64,000 bases of DNA from Massilia yuzhufengensis (GCF_900112225.1 NZ_FOLD01000008.1:62001-126000); one strand, 5' to 3'; counted from the first letter of the stretch, positions 36,707 to 46,826 are shown. The notes: generated by a model from the sequence alone, not told the origin. Translations and numbers: made by a program.

Positions 36707-38328
36707 CACGCAGGCTTGCATGGAGCGCCGTCGCCGGTGCAATGGCCCTGGGCGTCGCGGGCTGGGCGCTGGCCCAGGTCGACGCATCGCTGCAGAAGAT
36801 GGGCGTAGGCGATGAGTTCGGGCTGAACCGGCACCTGGCAGACGACCAGGAATTCGTGATCCCGCTGGCCGAGCTGGTCGAACATGGACGCAAGGTGTTT
36901 TCGGCCAACTGGACCGTCAGCGAGGGAGGAGGGCGGCCCCTCGCCAAAGGCAACGGACGTACGCTGTCGGACATCGCGACGCCCCTGAAAGGCGCCCGTT
37001 CGTTCAACCGCATCTCGGGTCCGGACGCCAATTCCTGCATGGGTTGCCACAGCCAGCCCTATGGGGTGGCCGGGGGCAGCGGCGATTTCGTCGCCAATGT
37101 GTTCGTGCAGGGCCAGCGCTTCGATTTCGCCACCTTCGAACGCGCCGACATGGTGCCGACCCGGGGCGCGGTCGACGAGCGCGGCAAGCCGGTGACCCTG
37201 ACCAGCATCGGTAATTCGCGCCACACGCCGGGCATGTTCGGCGCGGGCTACATCGAAATGCTGGCGCGCGAGATCACCATGGACCTGCAGCGCATCCGCG
37301 ACGGGATGCGGCGCGGCGAGACCCGCGTGCTGCTGGCCAAGGGCATCGACTTCGGGCGCATCACCCGGCGCGAGGACGGCTTGTGGGACGTGCGCGAAGT
37401 GACCGGCATCCCACGCCAGAGCCTGATCACCGCCACGCCGCTCGACCCGCCCAGCCTGATCGTGCGGCCATGGCACCAGGCCGGCAACTCGGTGTCCCTG
37501 CGCGACTTCACCAATACTTCCTATCACCACCACCACGGCATCCAGGCGATCGAGCGCTTCGGCGCCAACGTCGACCCGGATGGCGACGGCTACAGCAATG
37601 AAATGACGCGTGCCGACGTGACAGCGGCGACGGTGTTCCAGGCGGTCATGGCAGTCCCGGGACAGGTCATTCCGAACGACCCGGTGGTGGAGCGCGCCAT
37701 CCTGCGCGGCCAGCAGATGTTCAACAAGATGCAGTGCGCCACCTGCCATGTGCCGGAACTGCCCCTGAGCCGCCAGGGCTGGACCTTCACCGAACCTGGA
37801 CCGTTCAACCCGATGGGCAACCTGCGGACCGGCGATACGCGCACCCTGCGGGTGGACCTGAACGACCGCAGCCTGCCCTTGCCGCGCTTGGCGCCGCGCG
37901 ACGCGCGCGACGACGTGATGATGATTCCCGCCTATACCGACTTCAAGCTGCACGACGTGTCCGGCGAAGCCGACGACATGCCGGCCGAGGCGCTCGACAT
38001 GAACTGGCCGGTGTGGGCGGCGAAGTTCCCAGCCGGCAATAAGCGCTTCCTGACACGCCGCCTGTGGGGAATCGCCAACTCTGGTCCGTATTTCCATCAC
38101 GGCATGTTCTCCACCATGCGCCAGGCCGTGCTGGGGCATGCGGGTGAAGCGCTGGCGTCGCGCAAGGCTTTTCAGGCCGCGCCCAAAGGCGACCAGGATG
38201 CCCTGATCGAATTCCTCAAATCGCTGCAAGTGCTTCCGCCTGGTACGCCCGCGCTGGTGGTCGATGAACATTTCCGCCCGAAGCGCTGGGGTGAAAAGAC
38301 CGTCGCCGGGAAGGGTGGCGCAGACTGA
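36703..38328 (+). CDS. Di-haem oxidoreductase family protein
   Basis: 541 residues with a signal peptide (SAVAGAMALGVAGWALAQ). Two haem c sites, CMGCH near residue 112 and CATCH near residue 346, mark the DHOR family (related to MauG and bacterial di-haem peroxidases). Candidate distal or axial ligands include many His in the segment TSYHHHHGIQAIERFG near residue 270. It ends VVDEHFRPKRWGEKT. Members are periplasmic redox enzymes; substrates are mostly unknown. It starts inside the last codons of the preceding large protein gene (ATGA overlap) with GGAGGG upstream, so the two products are made together. Confidence 0.88.
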   Translation: MTRRLAWSAVAGAMALGVAGWALAQVDASLQKMGVGDEFGLNRHLADDQEFVIPLAELVEHGRKVFSANWTVSEGGGRPLAKGNGRTLSDIATPLKGARSFNRISGPDANSCMGCHSQPYGVAGGSGDFVANVFVQGQRFDFATFERADMVPTRGAVDERGKPVTLTSIGNSRHTPGMFGAGYIEMLAREITMDLQRIRDGMRRGETRVLLAKGIDFGRITRREDGLWDVREVTGIPRQSLITATPLDPPSLIVRPWHQAGNSVSLRDFTNTSYHHHHGIQAIERFGANVDPDGDGYSNEMTRADVTAATVFQAVMAVPGQVIPNDPVVERAILRGQQMFNKMQCATCHVPELPLSRQGWTFTEPGPFNPMGNLRTGDTRTLRVDLNDRSLPLPRLAPRDARDDVMMIPAYTDFKLHDVSGEADDMPAEALDMNWPVWAAKFPAGNKRFLTRRLWGIANSGPYFHHGMFSTMRQAVLGHAGEALASRKAFQAAPKGDQDALIEFLKSLQVLPPGTPALVVDEHFRPKRWGEKTVAGKGGAD

Positions 38329-38462
38329 TGGCACGGTCAAGCGCGCTGTACGTACATCTTTCTGTCTTGTGGCAATGTGTGAATTTTTTGATGCAGCCGG
38401 GTGCTAGACTGGTTTTGCCGTATTCCCGACCATGCGCACGCGCCTGCTTTTCAGGACACATA

Positions 38463-38630
38463 ATGAAAAAATCGAAGCACTTCGCATTCGCCGCGATTGC
38501 CTTTGGCATCAGCAGCGCCGGTTTTTTGATGGCACACCACCTCGGACTCGGCGGTGGACTCGGCGCGCTGGCCACGGCCTATGCGGCGCTGGCATTCCGG
38601 GCCCGCGAACAGGAGCTGCAGGATTGCTGA
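38463..38630 (+). CDS. Small membrane protein of unknown function
   Basis: 55 residues, MKKSKHFAFAAIAFGIS followed by a Gly/Ala-rich hydrophobic stretch (LGLGGGLGALATAYAALAF) and a charged end. One or two membrane helices are likely. A short upstream RBS (AGGACA) fits the ATG at 38463. No family is recognised. It lies alone before a bidirectional terminator. Confidence 0.55.
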   Translation: MKKSKHFAFAAIAFGISSAGFLMAHHLGLGGGLGALATAYAALAFRAREQELQDC

Positions 38631-38663
38631 ACACGCCGCGTCGCGCCAGCGCGCCCCAAAAAC

Positions 38664-38705
38664 AAAACGCCCCGCGGCAATTGCTTGCCGCGGGGCGTTT
38701 TATAT
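38664..38705. terminator. Bidirectional terminator between small membrane protein and M23 peptidase genes
   Basis: AAAACGCCCCGCGGCAA at 38664-38680 pairs with TTGCCGCGGGGCGTTTT at 38685-38701, loop TTGC. T-runs occur on both strands, serving the two convergent genes. Confidence 0.85.
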
Positions 38706-38717
38706 AGGGAAGCCTGC

Positions 38718-40082
38718 TTAGCGGGCAGCCATGGCGTTGCCGCTCGGTGCCAGCAGCGAGAAGCGGTGGTTCATCTCGGCAGCTGCCATGCGGAAGCGCG
38801 ACAGTTCGGCCTGGCTCAGCGGTTGCTGGGCCAGCGACTTGAACTTGTTCGGATCCTTGGCGTCGCCTGCAACGCGGAATTCATAGTGCAGGTGAGGGCC
38901 GGTCGACCAGCCGGTCGAGCCGACGTAGCCGATGACCTGGCCCTGGCTGACCTTGCTGCCCTTGCGCACGCCTGGAGCGAAACGGCTCATGTGGGCATAG
39001 GCGGTGCTGTAGTTCGACCAGTGCTTCAGGACCACCTGGTTGCCGTAGCCGCCGCTGTTGCCGGCGAAATCGACGGTGCCGTCGGCAGCTGCGCGGATCG
39101 GGGTGCCCGAGGTGGCCGCGTAGTCGACGCCCTTGTGCGCCTTCCACTTGCCCGACAGCGGGTGCACGCGCATCGAGAAGCCCGACGAAATGCGCGAGAA
39201 TTCCAGTGGCGACTTGAGGAAGGCCTTTTTCAGCGCCTTGCCGTCCAGGCTGTAGTAGCCGCCCTGCTTGGTGAGCGGGTCTTCGTACCAGACCGACTGG
39301 TAGCTCACGCCGCGGTTGACGAACTCGCCCGCCAGGATGCGGCCGGTTTTCACCAGTTCGCCGTCCAGCCAGTAGGTTTCGTACACGACGCTGAAACGGT
39401 CGCCGCGCTTGATGTCCGAGCGGAAGTCGATGTTGGTCGAGAACATCTCGATGATCTGCCCCACCACCGAATCAGGCATGCTGCCGCCGTCGATGTTGGA
39501 GTCGGTCGCCGAATAGAGCGAGCTCTGGATGTCGCGCGAACGCATCTCGACGCGGCGTTCCAGCTTGGCCGGGGTATCGAGGGAGACGAACTTGTCGCCC
39601 TTGCGCTCGACCGAGACCTGGCGTGCATCGCCACCCTTGCCGTCGACGATGGTGGCGCGCATCGACAGCAGCAGGCCATTTTCATCGGTTTCGGCCTGGA
39701 CGCGCTTGCCGTTCTTGAGCGACAGCAGGCGGCGGGCGGTTTTATCGGTACGGACGAACTTTTGAGCATCGGCGTCGTCGACGCCAAGGCGGTTGAAGAG
39801 GGAGCCGAGCGAATCGCCTGGGCGAATGCGCTCCTCGCGGATGAACTGCTGCTCGTCTTGCTGAAGGGCGGCAATCTGGTCGGCCAGGTTTGGCAGTTCC
39901 AGATTTTGCTCGACCGAAGTGACCGGCAGGTCTGCCGGGTCATTTGCGATCGGTGCCACGCCGATGGCGCCAAAGGCGCACATGCTCATGAACACAGCGC
40001 CGGCGCTGACAATGCGCGCCTTGCGGGTTGATGGCACCAGCTGGAGCAGGCTATGACGGGTGATTTTCTGTATAGGATTCAT
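38718..40082 (-). CDS. M23 family metallopeptidase, MepM/OapA-like
   Basis: 454-residue peptidoglycan endopeptidase. One N-terminal membrane or signal segment ([19 protein letters not shown]), an OapA/LysM-like domain near 85-120 ([16 protein letters not shown]), a Csd3-like middle domain, and the catalytic LytM domain at about 305-410 with both zinc motifs: HKGVDYAA (HxxxD) and PHLHYEFRV (HxH). It probably cuts D,D-cross-links during cell-wall growth. Divergent from tyrS, 149 bp apart, which is the conserved arrangement. Confidence 0.93.
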   Translation of the reverse strand: MNPIQKITRHSLLQLVPSTRKARIVSAGAVFMSMCAFGAIGVAPIANDPADLPVTSVEQNLELPNLADQIAALQQDEQQFIREERIRPGDSLGSLFNRLGVDDADAQKFVRTDKTARRLLSLKNGKRVQAETDENGLLLSMRATIVDGKGGDARQVSVERKGDKFVSLDTPAKLERRVEMRSRDIQSSLYSATDSNIDGGSMPDSVVGQIIEMFSTNIDFRSDIKRGDRFSVVYETYWLDGELVKTGRILAGEFVNRGVSYQSVWYEDPLTKQGGYYSLDGKALKKAFLKSPLEFSRISSGFSMRVHPLSGKWKAHKGVDYAATSGTPIRAAADGTVDFAGNSGGYGNQVVLKHWSNYSTAYAHMSRFAPGVRKGSKVSQGQVIGYVGSTGWSTGPHLHYEFRVAGDAKDPNKFKSLAQQPLSQAELSRFRMAAAEMNHRFSLLAPSGNAMAAR

Positions 40083-40231
40083 GCAATCAGTTAAAATTTG
40101 CGGCTGAACTATCAGGACCCCAGCTTCTTATCACCTTGCAAAGTTATCTGCAGGCAACTAGAACCGGATCGGGCATTATATCAAAAGAAGTGGTCCTACA
40201 ACCGCTTTGGCTATTTTCCTACACGAATTTT

Positions 40232-41497
40232 ATGACTTCAATTGTTTCGTCCGGTGACGGCGCCCCGGTAAACTCATCCGCCCCACTGCCGTTGACGGAC
40301 AAGGTGCTCGAGGCGCTGGCCATCGCCAAGCGCGGTGCCGATGAACTGCTGGTCGAGAGCGATTTCGCCAAAAAACTGTCGCGTTCCGAGCACACCGGCA
40401 CGCCACTGCGCATCAAGCTGGGCCTGGACCCGACCGCGCCCGACCTGCACCTGGGCCATACGGTGGTGCTCAACAAGATGCGTCAATTGCAAGACCTGGG
40501 CCACCAGGTGATTTTCCTGATTGGCGACTTCACTTCGATGATTGGCGACCCGTCTGGCCGCAATGCAACCCGTCCGCCGCTGACGCGCGAGCAGGTGGAA
40601 GACAACGCGAATACTTATTTCCGCCAGGCTTCACTGGTGCTGGATGCGGCGCGCACGGAAATCCGTTACAACTCGGAGTGGTGCGACCCGCTGGGTGCGC
40701 GCGGCATGATTCAGCTTGCTTCGCGCTACACCGTGGCCCGGATGATGGAGCGTGATGACTTCACCAAACGCTACAAGAGTGGGACACCGATTGCGGTGCA
40801 TGAGTTCCTTTACCCTTTGATGCAGGGCTACGACTCGGTCGCTTTAAAGGCGGATCTCGAACTTGGGGGCACCGACCAGAAATTCAACCTCCTGGTGGGC
40901 CGCGAGCTACAAAAAGATTACGGGCAAGAGCCGCAGTGTATCCTGACCATGCCCCTGCTCGAGGGCCTGGACGGTGTCGAGAAGATGTCGAAGTCCAAGA
41001 ATAACTATATTGGCATCACCGAAGCCCCGAACACCATGTTCGGCAAGCTGATGAGCATTTCGGACGATATGATGTGGAAGTATTTTAATTTGCTGTCCTT
41101 CCGCTCGATCGCCGACATCGAACAATTGAGGGCGGCAGTGGCCGGTGGCGCCAACCCGCGCGATGCAAAAGTGGCACTGGGCAAGGAAATCGTCGCCCGT
41201 TTCCACTCGGCCCAGGCTGCCGACGATGCGCTGGCCGATTTCGTCAACCGCTCCAAGGGCGGGATCCCGGACGAGGTGCCGGAAGTGGCCTTGTCCGGCG
41301 CGCCGCTGGGCGTAGCCCAGCTGCTGAAACAGGCGAACCTGTGCGCGTCCACCTCGGAAGCCATGCGCATGGTCGACCAGGGCGGCGTGCGCATCGATGG
41401 CGCCGTGGTCAGCGACAAGGGCCTGCAGCTACAAGCTGGCACCTTCGTCATGCAAGTGGGCAAGCGCAAGTTCGCCCGCGTCACGCTCGGCGCATGA
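40232..41497 (+). CDS. tyrS: Tyrosyl-tRNA synthetase
   Basis: Class I aminoacyl-tRNA synthetase. 421 residues: HIGH-type motif [15 protein letters not shown] motif [12 protein letters not shown], tyrosine site region [22 protein letters not shown], and a C-terminal S4 RNA-binding domain ([14 protein letters not shown]). The start [10 protein letters not shown] at 40232 is chosen; a longer frame from 40136 would extend into the divergent promoter region. Its TGA overlaps the dtd start codon. Confidence 0.96.
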   Translation: MTSIVSSGDGAPVNSSAPLPLTDKVLEALAIAKRGADELLVESDFAKKLSRSEHTGTPLRIKLGLDPTAPDLHLGHTVVLNKMRQLQDLGHQVIFLIGDFTSMIGDPSGRNATRPPLTREQVEDNANTYFRQASLVLDAARTEIRYNSEWCDPLGARGMIQLASRYTVARMMERDDFTKRYKSGTPIAVHEFLYPLMQGYDSVALKADLELGGTDQKFNLLVGRELQKDYGQEPQCILTMPLLEGLDGVEKMSKSKNNYIGITEAPNTMFGKLMSISDDMMWKYFNLLSFRSIADIEQLRAAVAGGANPRDAKVALGKEIVARFHSAQAADDALADFVNRSKGGIPDEVPEVALSGAPLGVAQLLKQANLCASTSEAMRMVDQGGVRIDGAVVSDKGLQLQAGTFVMQVGKRKFARVTLGA

Positions 41498-41952
41498 TCG
41501 GGCTGCTGCAACGGGTCAGCGAGGCCAGTGTCCGCGTCGAAGGCGAGGTCGTTGGCGCGATTGGGGCCGGCTTGATGGTGCTGGTCTGCGCCGAAAAAGG
41601 CGATACCGAGCGCGAAGCCGACGCGTTGCTGGCCAAGCTGCTGGGCTACCGGGTTTTTTCGGACGAGGCCGGCAAGATGAACCGCAGCATCACGGACACG
41701 GCCGGCGGCCTGCTGCTGGTGCCGCAGTTCACCCTGGCGGCCGATACCAAATCGGGCACCCGCCCGTCGTTTTCGCCGGCCGCCGCGCCCGAAGACGGCC
41801 GCCGCCTGTTCGATCATGTCGTGCGACAAGCCCGCGAACGCCATCGCATTGTCGAGACCGGCAGTTTCGGCGCGGACATGAAAGTGGCGCTCGTTAACGA
41901 TGGTCCCGTGACATTCTGGCTTCGGGTTGATCCCGTCGGTGTCCCGCGCTAA
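41494..41952 (+). CDS. dtd: D-aminoacyl-tRNA deacylase
   Basis: Removes D-amino acids mischarged on tRNA, notably D-Tyr-tRNA, hence the link to tyrS. 152 residues with the two family motifs: GTRPSFSPA (SQxTL/GRPSF-type) and NDGPVTFWL (Gly-cisPro element is GP). [19 protein letters not shown] is the standard start. The gene overlaps tyrS by 4 bp (ATGA), so the two are translated together. Confidence 0.95.
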   Translation: MIGLLQRVSEASVRVEGEVVGAIGAGLMVLVCAEKGDTEREADALLAKLLGYRVFSDEAGKMNRSITDTAGGLLLVPQFTLAADTKSGTRPSFSPAAAPEDGRRLFDHVVRQARERHRIVETGSFGADMKVALVNDGPVTFWLRVDPVGVPR

Positions 41953-42012
41953 TCGAGGCTGAAACCCGTGCCGCCGCCGCAGGTCAATAGCAGTAGGTGG
42001 CAGGGAGGCCGT

Positions 42013-42669
42013 ATGCGAGTCTGGAGCGATTCATTCATCGAAGGCGAGGCGATTCCGCCCGACTACGCGTTCGGGGTTGTCGATCCCGGCGCGCACATCA
42101 AATTGTCAAGCAACCGCAACCCGCATATCGCCTGGGACGACGTGCCTGCCGGCACCAAATCCCTGGTGCTGATCTGCCACCATCCCGATGTGCCCGCCAG
42201 CGGCGGCGACGTCGACCAGGAAGGCCGTACCGTTCCCGATTCCCTGCCGCGTCGGGATTTCTTTCACTGGATACTGGTCGATATCCCCGTGGTTATCCAG
42301 TCCCTGGGCGAAGGCAGGTTCTCCGACATGGTCACCCCGCACGGCAAGCCGGGCCCGCTGGTGCCCTACGCCATCCGGAACGGGACCGAACACCAGTTGC
42401 GCCAGGGCATCAACGACTACACCGGCCGGTTCGCGGGCAACCCGGACATGGTGGGCGAATACTACGGCTATGACGGCCCTTGTCCGCCCTGGAATGACGA
42501 ACGGGTGCATACTTACGTCTTCACGCTGTACGCGCTCGACATCCCGCGCCTGCCGCTGGTTGGCCGCTTCACCGGCCCCGAGCTGCGGCTGGCCATCCGC
42601 GGCCATATCCTGGACGAAGCGCTTACCTTCGGCGTGTATTCGCTCAACCCGCAACTTGCACTCACTTAA
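42013..42669 (+). CDS. YbhB/YbcL family PEBP-like protein
   Basis: 218 residues of the phosphatidylethanolamine-binding/Raf kinase inhibitor-like family, with IAWDDVPAGTKSLVLICHHPD, DFFHWILVDIP and YDGPCPPWNDERVHTYVFTL. No signal peptide, so it is cytoplasmic. The family's role in bacteria is not settled. RBS CAGGGAGG at 42001-42008 fixes the start. It follows dtd by 60 bp and is likely cotranscribed. Confidence 0.85.
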   Translation: MRVWSDSFIEGEAIPPDYAFGVVDPGAHIKLSSNRNPHIAWDDVPAGTKSLVLICHHPDVPASGGDVDQEGRTVPDSLPRRDFFHWILVDIPVVIQSLGEGRFSDMVTPHGKPGPLVPYAIRNGTEHQLRQGINDYTGRFAGNPDMVGEYYGYDGPCPPWNDERVHTYVFTLYALDIPRLPLVGRFTGPELRLAIRGHILDEALTFGVYSLNPQLALT

Positions 42670-42705
42670 TTGATACACGCCCCGAGGTTCGGGCGAACGG
42701 ACCTC

Positions 42706-43374
42706 ATGCTTTCGAACGACAACGCAGCGCACCCCACCACCATCCTCCTGATCCGCCACGGCGAGACCGCCTGGAACGCCGAAAAACGGCTGCAGGGCCA
42801 CCTCGACATCCCCCTCAATGCCGAAGGCGAACGCCAGGCCGCGCTGCTCGGCGCCGCCCTGGCCGGCGAACGCATCGACCACATCGTTTCCAGCGACCTG
42901 CAGCGGGCCCGCCAGACTGCGGAGGCCATTGCTGCCGTGCGCAGTACGAAGGTGGGTGTCGACGCCGGGCTGCGCGAGCGCTGCTACGGCGGCTTCGAAG
43001 GTTTGCTGTACAGCGAGATCGCGGCGCGCTTTCCCTTGCAATTCGCGGCCTGGCAGGCGCGCGACGTGGACGGGGTGCTGCCGCCGGGAGCGAACCGGGG
43101 CGAAACGTTTCGGGAGTTTTATGACCGGGTAACCAGCGCGATCGCGGTTTACGCGGCCGCGCATCCGGGCAAGACGGTGGCGCTGGTGGCGCATGGCGGG
43201 GTGCTGGAGTGTGCGTATCGTTCCGCGCTGGGGCTATCGCTGGAGACGCCGCGGGATTTCAAGGTGCTCAATGCGAGTGTGAACCGGTTTGTGGTGAAGG
43301 AGGGGCGCTTGCGGCTGTTGAGTTGGGGGGAGGTGGGACACCTTCGGCCGGCGGTGCTGGATGATTTGATGTAG
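42706..43374 (+). CDS. Histidine phosphatase family protein (phosphoglycerate-mutase-like)
   Basis: 222 residues with the catalytic LIRHGETAWNAEKRLQGH motif (phospho-His), second-site Glu/His in ERCYGGFEGLLYSEI and VALVAHGGVLECAYRSALG. GpmB/CobC-like; substrate is not certain. A TTG at 42670 would give 12 more residues but the ATG at 42706 with the upstream sequence is the normal family start. Last gene of the tyrS-dtd run. Confidence 0.88.
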   Translation: MLSNDNAAHPTTILLIRHGETAWNAEKRLQGHLDIPLNAEGERQAALLGAALAGERIDHIVSSDLQRARQTAEAIAAVRSTKVGVDAGLRERCYGGFEGLLYSEIAARFPLQFAAWQARDVDGVLPPGANRGETFREFYDRVTSAIAVYAAAHPGKTVALVAHGGVLECAYRSALGLSLETPRDFKVLNASVNRFVVKEGRLRLLSWGEVGHLRPAVLDDLM

Positions 43375-43389
43375 GGAATTTGGTTGGGG

Positions 43390-43413
43390 AAATTGGGTTC
43401 CGGCCTGCGACGG
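43390..43413. repeat. Dispersed palindromic repeat, arm 7 (truncated forward)
   Basis: AATTGGGTTCCGGCCTGCG then CGGTTCT; the second half of the stem (GCCGGAACG) is missing, so this copy is decayed. Confidence 0.6.
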
Positions 43414-43454
43414 TTCTACTGCTAACGATTGAAAGCCCCCTGCGTATCTCTAAC

Positions 43455-43510
43455 TGCTCATCTCAAGACCGTCGTTCCGGCGAAGGCCGGAACCCAAGTT
43501 CGTCACGCAG
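43455..43510. repeat. Dispersed palindromic repeat, arm 8 (reverse)
   Basis: ACCGTCGTTCCGGCGAAGGC followed by CGGAACCCAAGTTCGTCACG, inverted relative to arm 7. Nothing else identifiable in the 293-bp gap ahead of dusB. Confidence 0.75.
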
Positions 43511-43667
43511 CGATAACGCAAGCTTGCACCCAAGCGCACCGCTTACCCCCTCTCCCACCCCCTGCCAATATCACACAAACAACACACCCCAAAAATTCTG
43601 CCGATATTTTGAGCAGCGATTGAGGTAAAATAATAGGTTCCCCGAGAAACTTCTGAGACTTTCTGCT

Positions 43668-44693
43668 GTGCAAATCGGTCCCTATATCCTGCGTAATAAC
43701 GTCTTCGTCGCCCCCATGGCCGGGGTAACGGACCGTCCGTTCCGCCAGCTGTGCAAGCAGCTCGGCGCCGGTTACGCCGTGTCCGAAATGGCGGCGTCGA
43801 ACCCGCGCCTGTGGGCCAGCGAGAAGACCTCGCGCCGCATCGATCATTCCGGCGAGATGGAACCGAAAGCCGTGCAGATCGCCGGCGCCGACCCCAAAGA
43901 CCTCGCCGACTGTGCGAAGTTCAATGTCGAGCGTGGCGCCCAGATCATCGACATCAACATGGGCTGCCCGGTGAAGAAAGTCTGCAACAGCTGGTGCGGT
44001 TCCGCGCTGCTGCAGCATGAAGACCTGGTCGAGCGCATCCTGCACGCGGTGGTGGACGCGGTGGACGTGCCCGTCACCCTGAAATTCCGCACCGGCTGGG
44101 ATCGCCAGAACAAGAACGCCCTGCGCATCGCGCGCCTGGCCGAGCAGGCCGGCATCCAGATGCTGACCCTGCACGGCCGCACCCGCGCCGACGGCTACAA
44201 GGGCGACGCCGAATACGACACCATCCGCGCCGTCAAGGCATCGGTGGGCATCCCGGTAGTCGCCAACGGCGACATCACCACGCCGGAAAAAGCCAGGTTC
44301 GTGCTCGACTACACCGGCGCCGACGCCGTGATGATCGGCCGCGCCGCCCAGGGCCGCCCGTGGATCTGCCGCGAAATCGACCATTTCCTGCGCACCGGCG
44401 AGCATCTGCCGGCGCCGATGGTCGAAGAGGTACGCGCCCTGATGAACGAACACCTGCCGGCCCACTACGCCTTCTATGGTGATTTTATTGGCGTGCGCTC
44501 GGCGCGCAAGCACATCGGCTGGTATGTACAGGACCTGCCTGGCGGTGAGGAATTCCGCCAGCGCATGAACTTGCTGGAGTCGACGGCCGAGCAGCTGCAC
44601 GCCGTGGACCAATTTTTCAAATCACAACACCGGCATGGCGAGCGGTTACAATACCGGCCCGCGCTTGCGGCCGATGACGCCTTGGCGGCATAA
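43668..44693 (+). CDS. dusB: tRNA-dihydrouridine synthase B
   Basis: FMN-dependent enzyme that reduces uridine to dihydrouridine in the tRNA D-loop. 341 residues: VFVAPMAGVTDRPFRQLC at the FMN-binding start, catalytic Cys in NMGCPVKKVCNSWCGSAL, TLHGRTRADGYKG and VVANGDITTPEKA. A GTG start at 43668 opens the family's usual QIGPYILRNNVF. Followed by fis as in most beta- and gammaproteobacteria. Confidence 0.95.
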   Translation: MQIGPYILRNNVFVAPMAGVTDRPFRQLCKQLGAGYAVSEMAASNPRLWASEKTSRRIDHSGEMEPKAVQIAGADPKDLADCAKFNVERGAQIIDINMGCPVKKVCNSWCGSALLQHEDLVERILHAVVDAVDVPVTLKFRTGWDRQNKNALRIARLAEQAGIQMLTLHGRTRADGYKGDAEYDTIRAVKASVGIPVVANGDITTPEKARFVLDYTGADAVMIGRAAQGRPWICREIDHFLRTGEHLPAPMVEEVRALMNEHLPAHYAFYGDFIGVRSARKHIGWYVQDLPGGEEFRQRMNLLESTAEQLHAVDQFFKSQHRHGERLQYRPALAADDALAA

Positions 44694-44812
44694 GTACAGG
44701 TAATACAAGTATAGCCAGCAGTATATAAAAGCAGTGCATAAGAACGAGAACAAACCGGGGACACGCTGCGCCAGCAGCGAGCAATCATTAACCAGGATGA
44801 GCAGCAGAGAAC

Positions 44813-45046
44813 ATGAGCAAAGAAAGTATCCAGGAAGTCGTCCAGAAGAGCCTAGAGGACTATTTCAATGATCTGGGCGAACAAAAACCGACGAACATCT
44901 ACGACATGATGGTGCTCACGGTGGAAAAGCCGGTCCTTGAAGTGGTCATGACGCGCGCCGACGGCAACCAGTCGCATGCCGCGCAGATGCTGGGTATTAA
45001 CCGCAATACCCTGCGCAAGAAACTCCAGGAGCACGGACTGCTCTAA
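44813..45046 (+). CDS. fis: DNA-binding protein Fis
   Basis: 77-residue nucleoid-associated factor. The C-terminal helix-turn-helix is [20 protein letters not shown]. Compared with the ~98-residue E. coli protein it lacks the N-terminal beta-hairpin arms used in Hin/Gin recombination enhancement, which is usual in betaproteobacteria. It follows dusB by 119 bp; the classical dusB-fis operon. Confidence 0.95.
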   Translation: MSKESIQEVVQKSLEDYFNDLGEQKPTNIYDMMVLTVEKPVLEVVMTRADGNQSHAAQMLGINRNTLRKKLQEHGLL

Positions 45047-45134
45047 GCATCCGCATGGCGTGGCCGTGCGTCTGGGCGCGGCCGATCAAGGTCCGTGCGC
45101 CCGGACGCAAGAATTCTCAACAACAGGCCCCACC

Positions 45135-46721
45135 ATGATCAAACAAGCACTGATTTCCGTTTCCGATAAAACCGGCGTCCTCGATTTTGCGAAGGCCCTG
45201 GCTGGCCTCGGCGTCAACATCCTGTCCACCGGCGGCACCGCTAAGCTGCTGCAGGAAAATGGCGTGCAAGTCACTGAAGTCGCGGACTACACCGGCTTCC
45301 CGGAAATGCTCGATGGCCGCGTCAAGACCCTGCACCCAAAGGTGCACGGCGGCATCCTGGCGCGCCGCGACCTGCCTGAGCACGTCGCCAAGCTGGACGA
45401 GCACGGCATCCCGCAGATCGACATGGTCGTGGTCAACCTGTACCCGTTCCAGCAGACCGTCGCCAAGGAACAGTGCTCGCTGGAAGACGCGATCGAGAAC
45501 ATCGACATCGGCGGCCCGACCATGCTGCGTTCGGCAGCCAAGAACCACCGCGACGTGGTCGTGATCGTCGATCCGGCCGACTATGGCGTGGTGCTGGCGG
45601 AAATGAAGGGCACGGGCGCAGCCGCCGGCCCGGTCAGCTACGAGACCAAGTTCCGCCTGGCCAAGAAAGTGTTCGCGCACACCGCGCAATACGACGGCGC
45701 CATCACCAACTACCTGACCAGCCTGGGCGAAGACCGCGCGCACGCAACCCGCGCCAGCTATCCGCAGACCCTGAACATGACGTTCGAAAAAGTCCAGGAC
45801 ATGCGCTACGGCGAGAACCCGCACCAGAGCGCCGCTTTCTACCGCGACCTGAGCGCCGCCAGCGGCGCGCTGGCCGCCTATACTCAGCTGCAGGGCAAGG
45901 AACTCTCGTACAACAACATCGCCGATGCCGACGCGGCATGGGAATGCGTCAAGTCGCTCGGCGGCCTCGGCCAGCCGGCCGGCTGCGTCATCGTCAAGCA
46001 CGCCAATCCGTGCGGCGTGGCGATCGGCGTCGATGCGCTGGACGCTTACGCGCGCGCGCTGCAGACTGACCCAACCTCGGCCTTCGGCGGCATCATCGCC
46101 TTCAACGTGGAAGTCGATGCGCGCGCCGCGGAAGCGGTGTCGAAACTGTTCGTCGAAGTGCTGATCGCGCCATCGTTCACCGCTGAAGCGCGCCAGATCA
46201 TGTCGGCCAAGCAGAACGTGCGCCTGCTGGAAATCCCGCTGGGCGACGCCCAGAACGCCTACGACGTCAAGCGCGTCGGCGGCGGCGTGCTGGTGCAGGC
46301 GCCGGATGCCAAGAACGTTGGCCTGGGCGAACTGCGCGTGGTCAGCAAGAAGCAGCCGACCCAGCAGCAGCTGCAAGACATGATGTTCGCCTGGCGCGTG
46401 GCCAAGTTCGTGAAATCGAATGCGATCGTGTTCTGCGCCAATGGCATGACCCTCGGCGTCGGGGCAGGGCAGATGAGCCGCATCGACTCGGCGCGCATCG
46501 CGTCGATCAAGGCGCAGAATGCTGGTTTGTCGCTGGCCGGTTCGGCCGTCGCGTCGGATGCGTTCTTCCCCTTCCGTGACGGGCTGGACGTGGTGGTGGA
46601 TGCGGGGGCGACTTGCGTGATTCATCCGGGTGGGTCGATGCGGGACCAGGAAGTGATCGATGCGGCGGATGAGCGGGGGGTGGTGATGCTGTATACGGGG
46701 ACGCGCCACTTCCGTCACTGA
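45135..46721 (+). CDS. purH: Bifunctional AICAR transformylase/IMP cyclohydrolase
   Basis: Last two steps of purine synthesis. 528 residues: N-terminal IMP cyclohydrolase/MGS-like domain ([37 protein letters not shown]) and C-terminal AICAR transformylase ([14 protein letters not shown] with the catalytic Lys-His pair, [20 protein letters not shown]). The start [12 protein letters not shown] at 45135 is typical. Follows fis by 88 bp. Confidence 0.97.
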   Translation: MIKQALISVSDKTGVLDFAKALAGLGVNILSTGGTAKLLQENGVQVTEVADYTGFPEMLDGRVKTLHPKVHGGILARRDLPEHVAKLDEHGIPQIDMVVVNLYPFQQTVAKEQCSLEDAIENIDIGGPTMLRSAAKNHRDVVVIVDPADYGVVLAEMKGTGAAAGPVSYETKFRLAKKVFAHTAQYDGAITNYLTSLGEDRAHATRASYPQTLNMTFEKVQDMRYGENPHQSAAFYRDLSAASGALAAYTQLQGKELSYNNIADADAAWECVKSLGGLGQPAGCVIVKHANPCGVAIGVDALDAYARALQTDPTSAFGGIIAFNVEVDARAAEAVSKLFVEVLIAPSFTAEARQIMSAKQNVRLLEIPLGDAQNAYDVKRVGGGVLVQAPDAKNVGLGELRVVSKKQPTQQQLQDMMFAWRVAKFVKSNAIVFCANGMTLGVGAGQMSRIDSARIASIKAQNAGLSLAGSAVASDAFFPFRDGLDVVVDAGATCVIHPGGSMRDQEVIDAADERGVVMLYTGTRHFRH

Positions 46722-46723
46722 TC

Positions 46724-46768
46724 ACGCAAAATTGGGTCCCGGCCTGCGCCGGGACGACGGTCTTTGGG
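46724..46768. repeat. Dispersed palindromic repeat, arm 9 (forward)
   Basis: AATTGGGTCCCGGCCTGCGC followed by CGGGACGACGGTCTTTGGG, starting 8 bases after purH. It can fold into a terminator-like hairpin with a T-containing tail for purH. Confidence 0.75.
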
Positions 46769-46778
46769 CTAAAGGTAA

Positions 46779-46826
46779 ACTCAAACAGCGTCGTTCCGGC
46801 GAAGGCCGGAACCCAAGTTCGTCGCA
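46779..46826. repeat. Dispersed palindromic repeat, arm 10 (reverse)
   Basis: CGTCGTTCCGGCGAAGGCC followed by GGAACCCAAGTTCGTCGCAC; inverted partner of arm 9 with about 16 bp between them. Confidence 0.75.

Noticed and set aside
33125-36787. 1220-codon minus-strand frame opposite the large TSP3/LVIVD protein
   Set aside because: The plus-strand protein has a signal peptide, a ribosome site and recognisable domains; the opposite frame has none.
27174-38662. Accessory block considered as a prophage or IS-carried island
   Set aside because: No integrase, transposase, terminal inverted repeat, target duplication or tRNA end was seen at the borders.
41341-41493. Upstream extension of dtd into the tyrS 3' end
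   Set aside because: The extension is a shadow of the tyrS S4 domain; the ATG at 41494 gives the exact family N-terminus.
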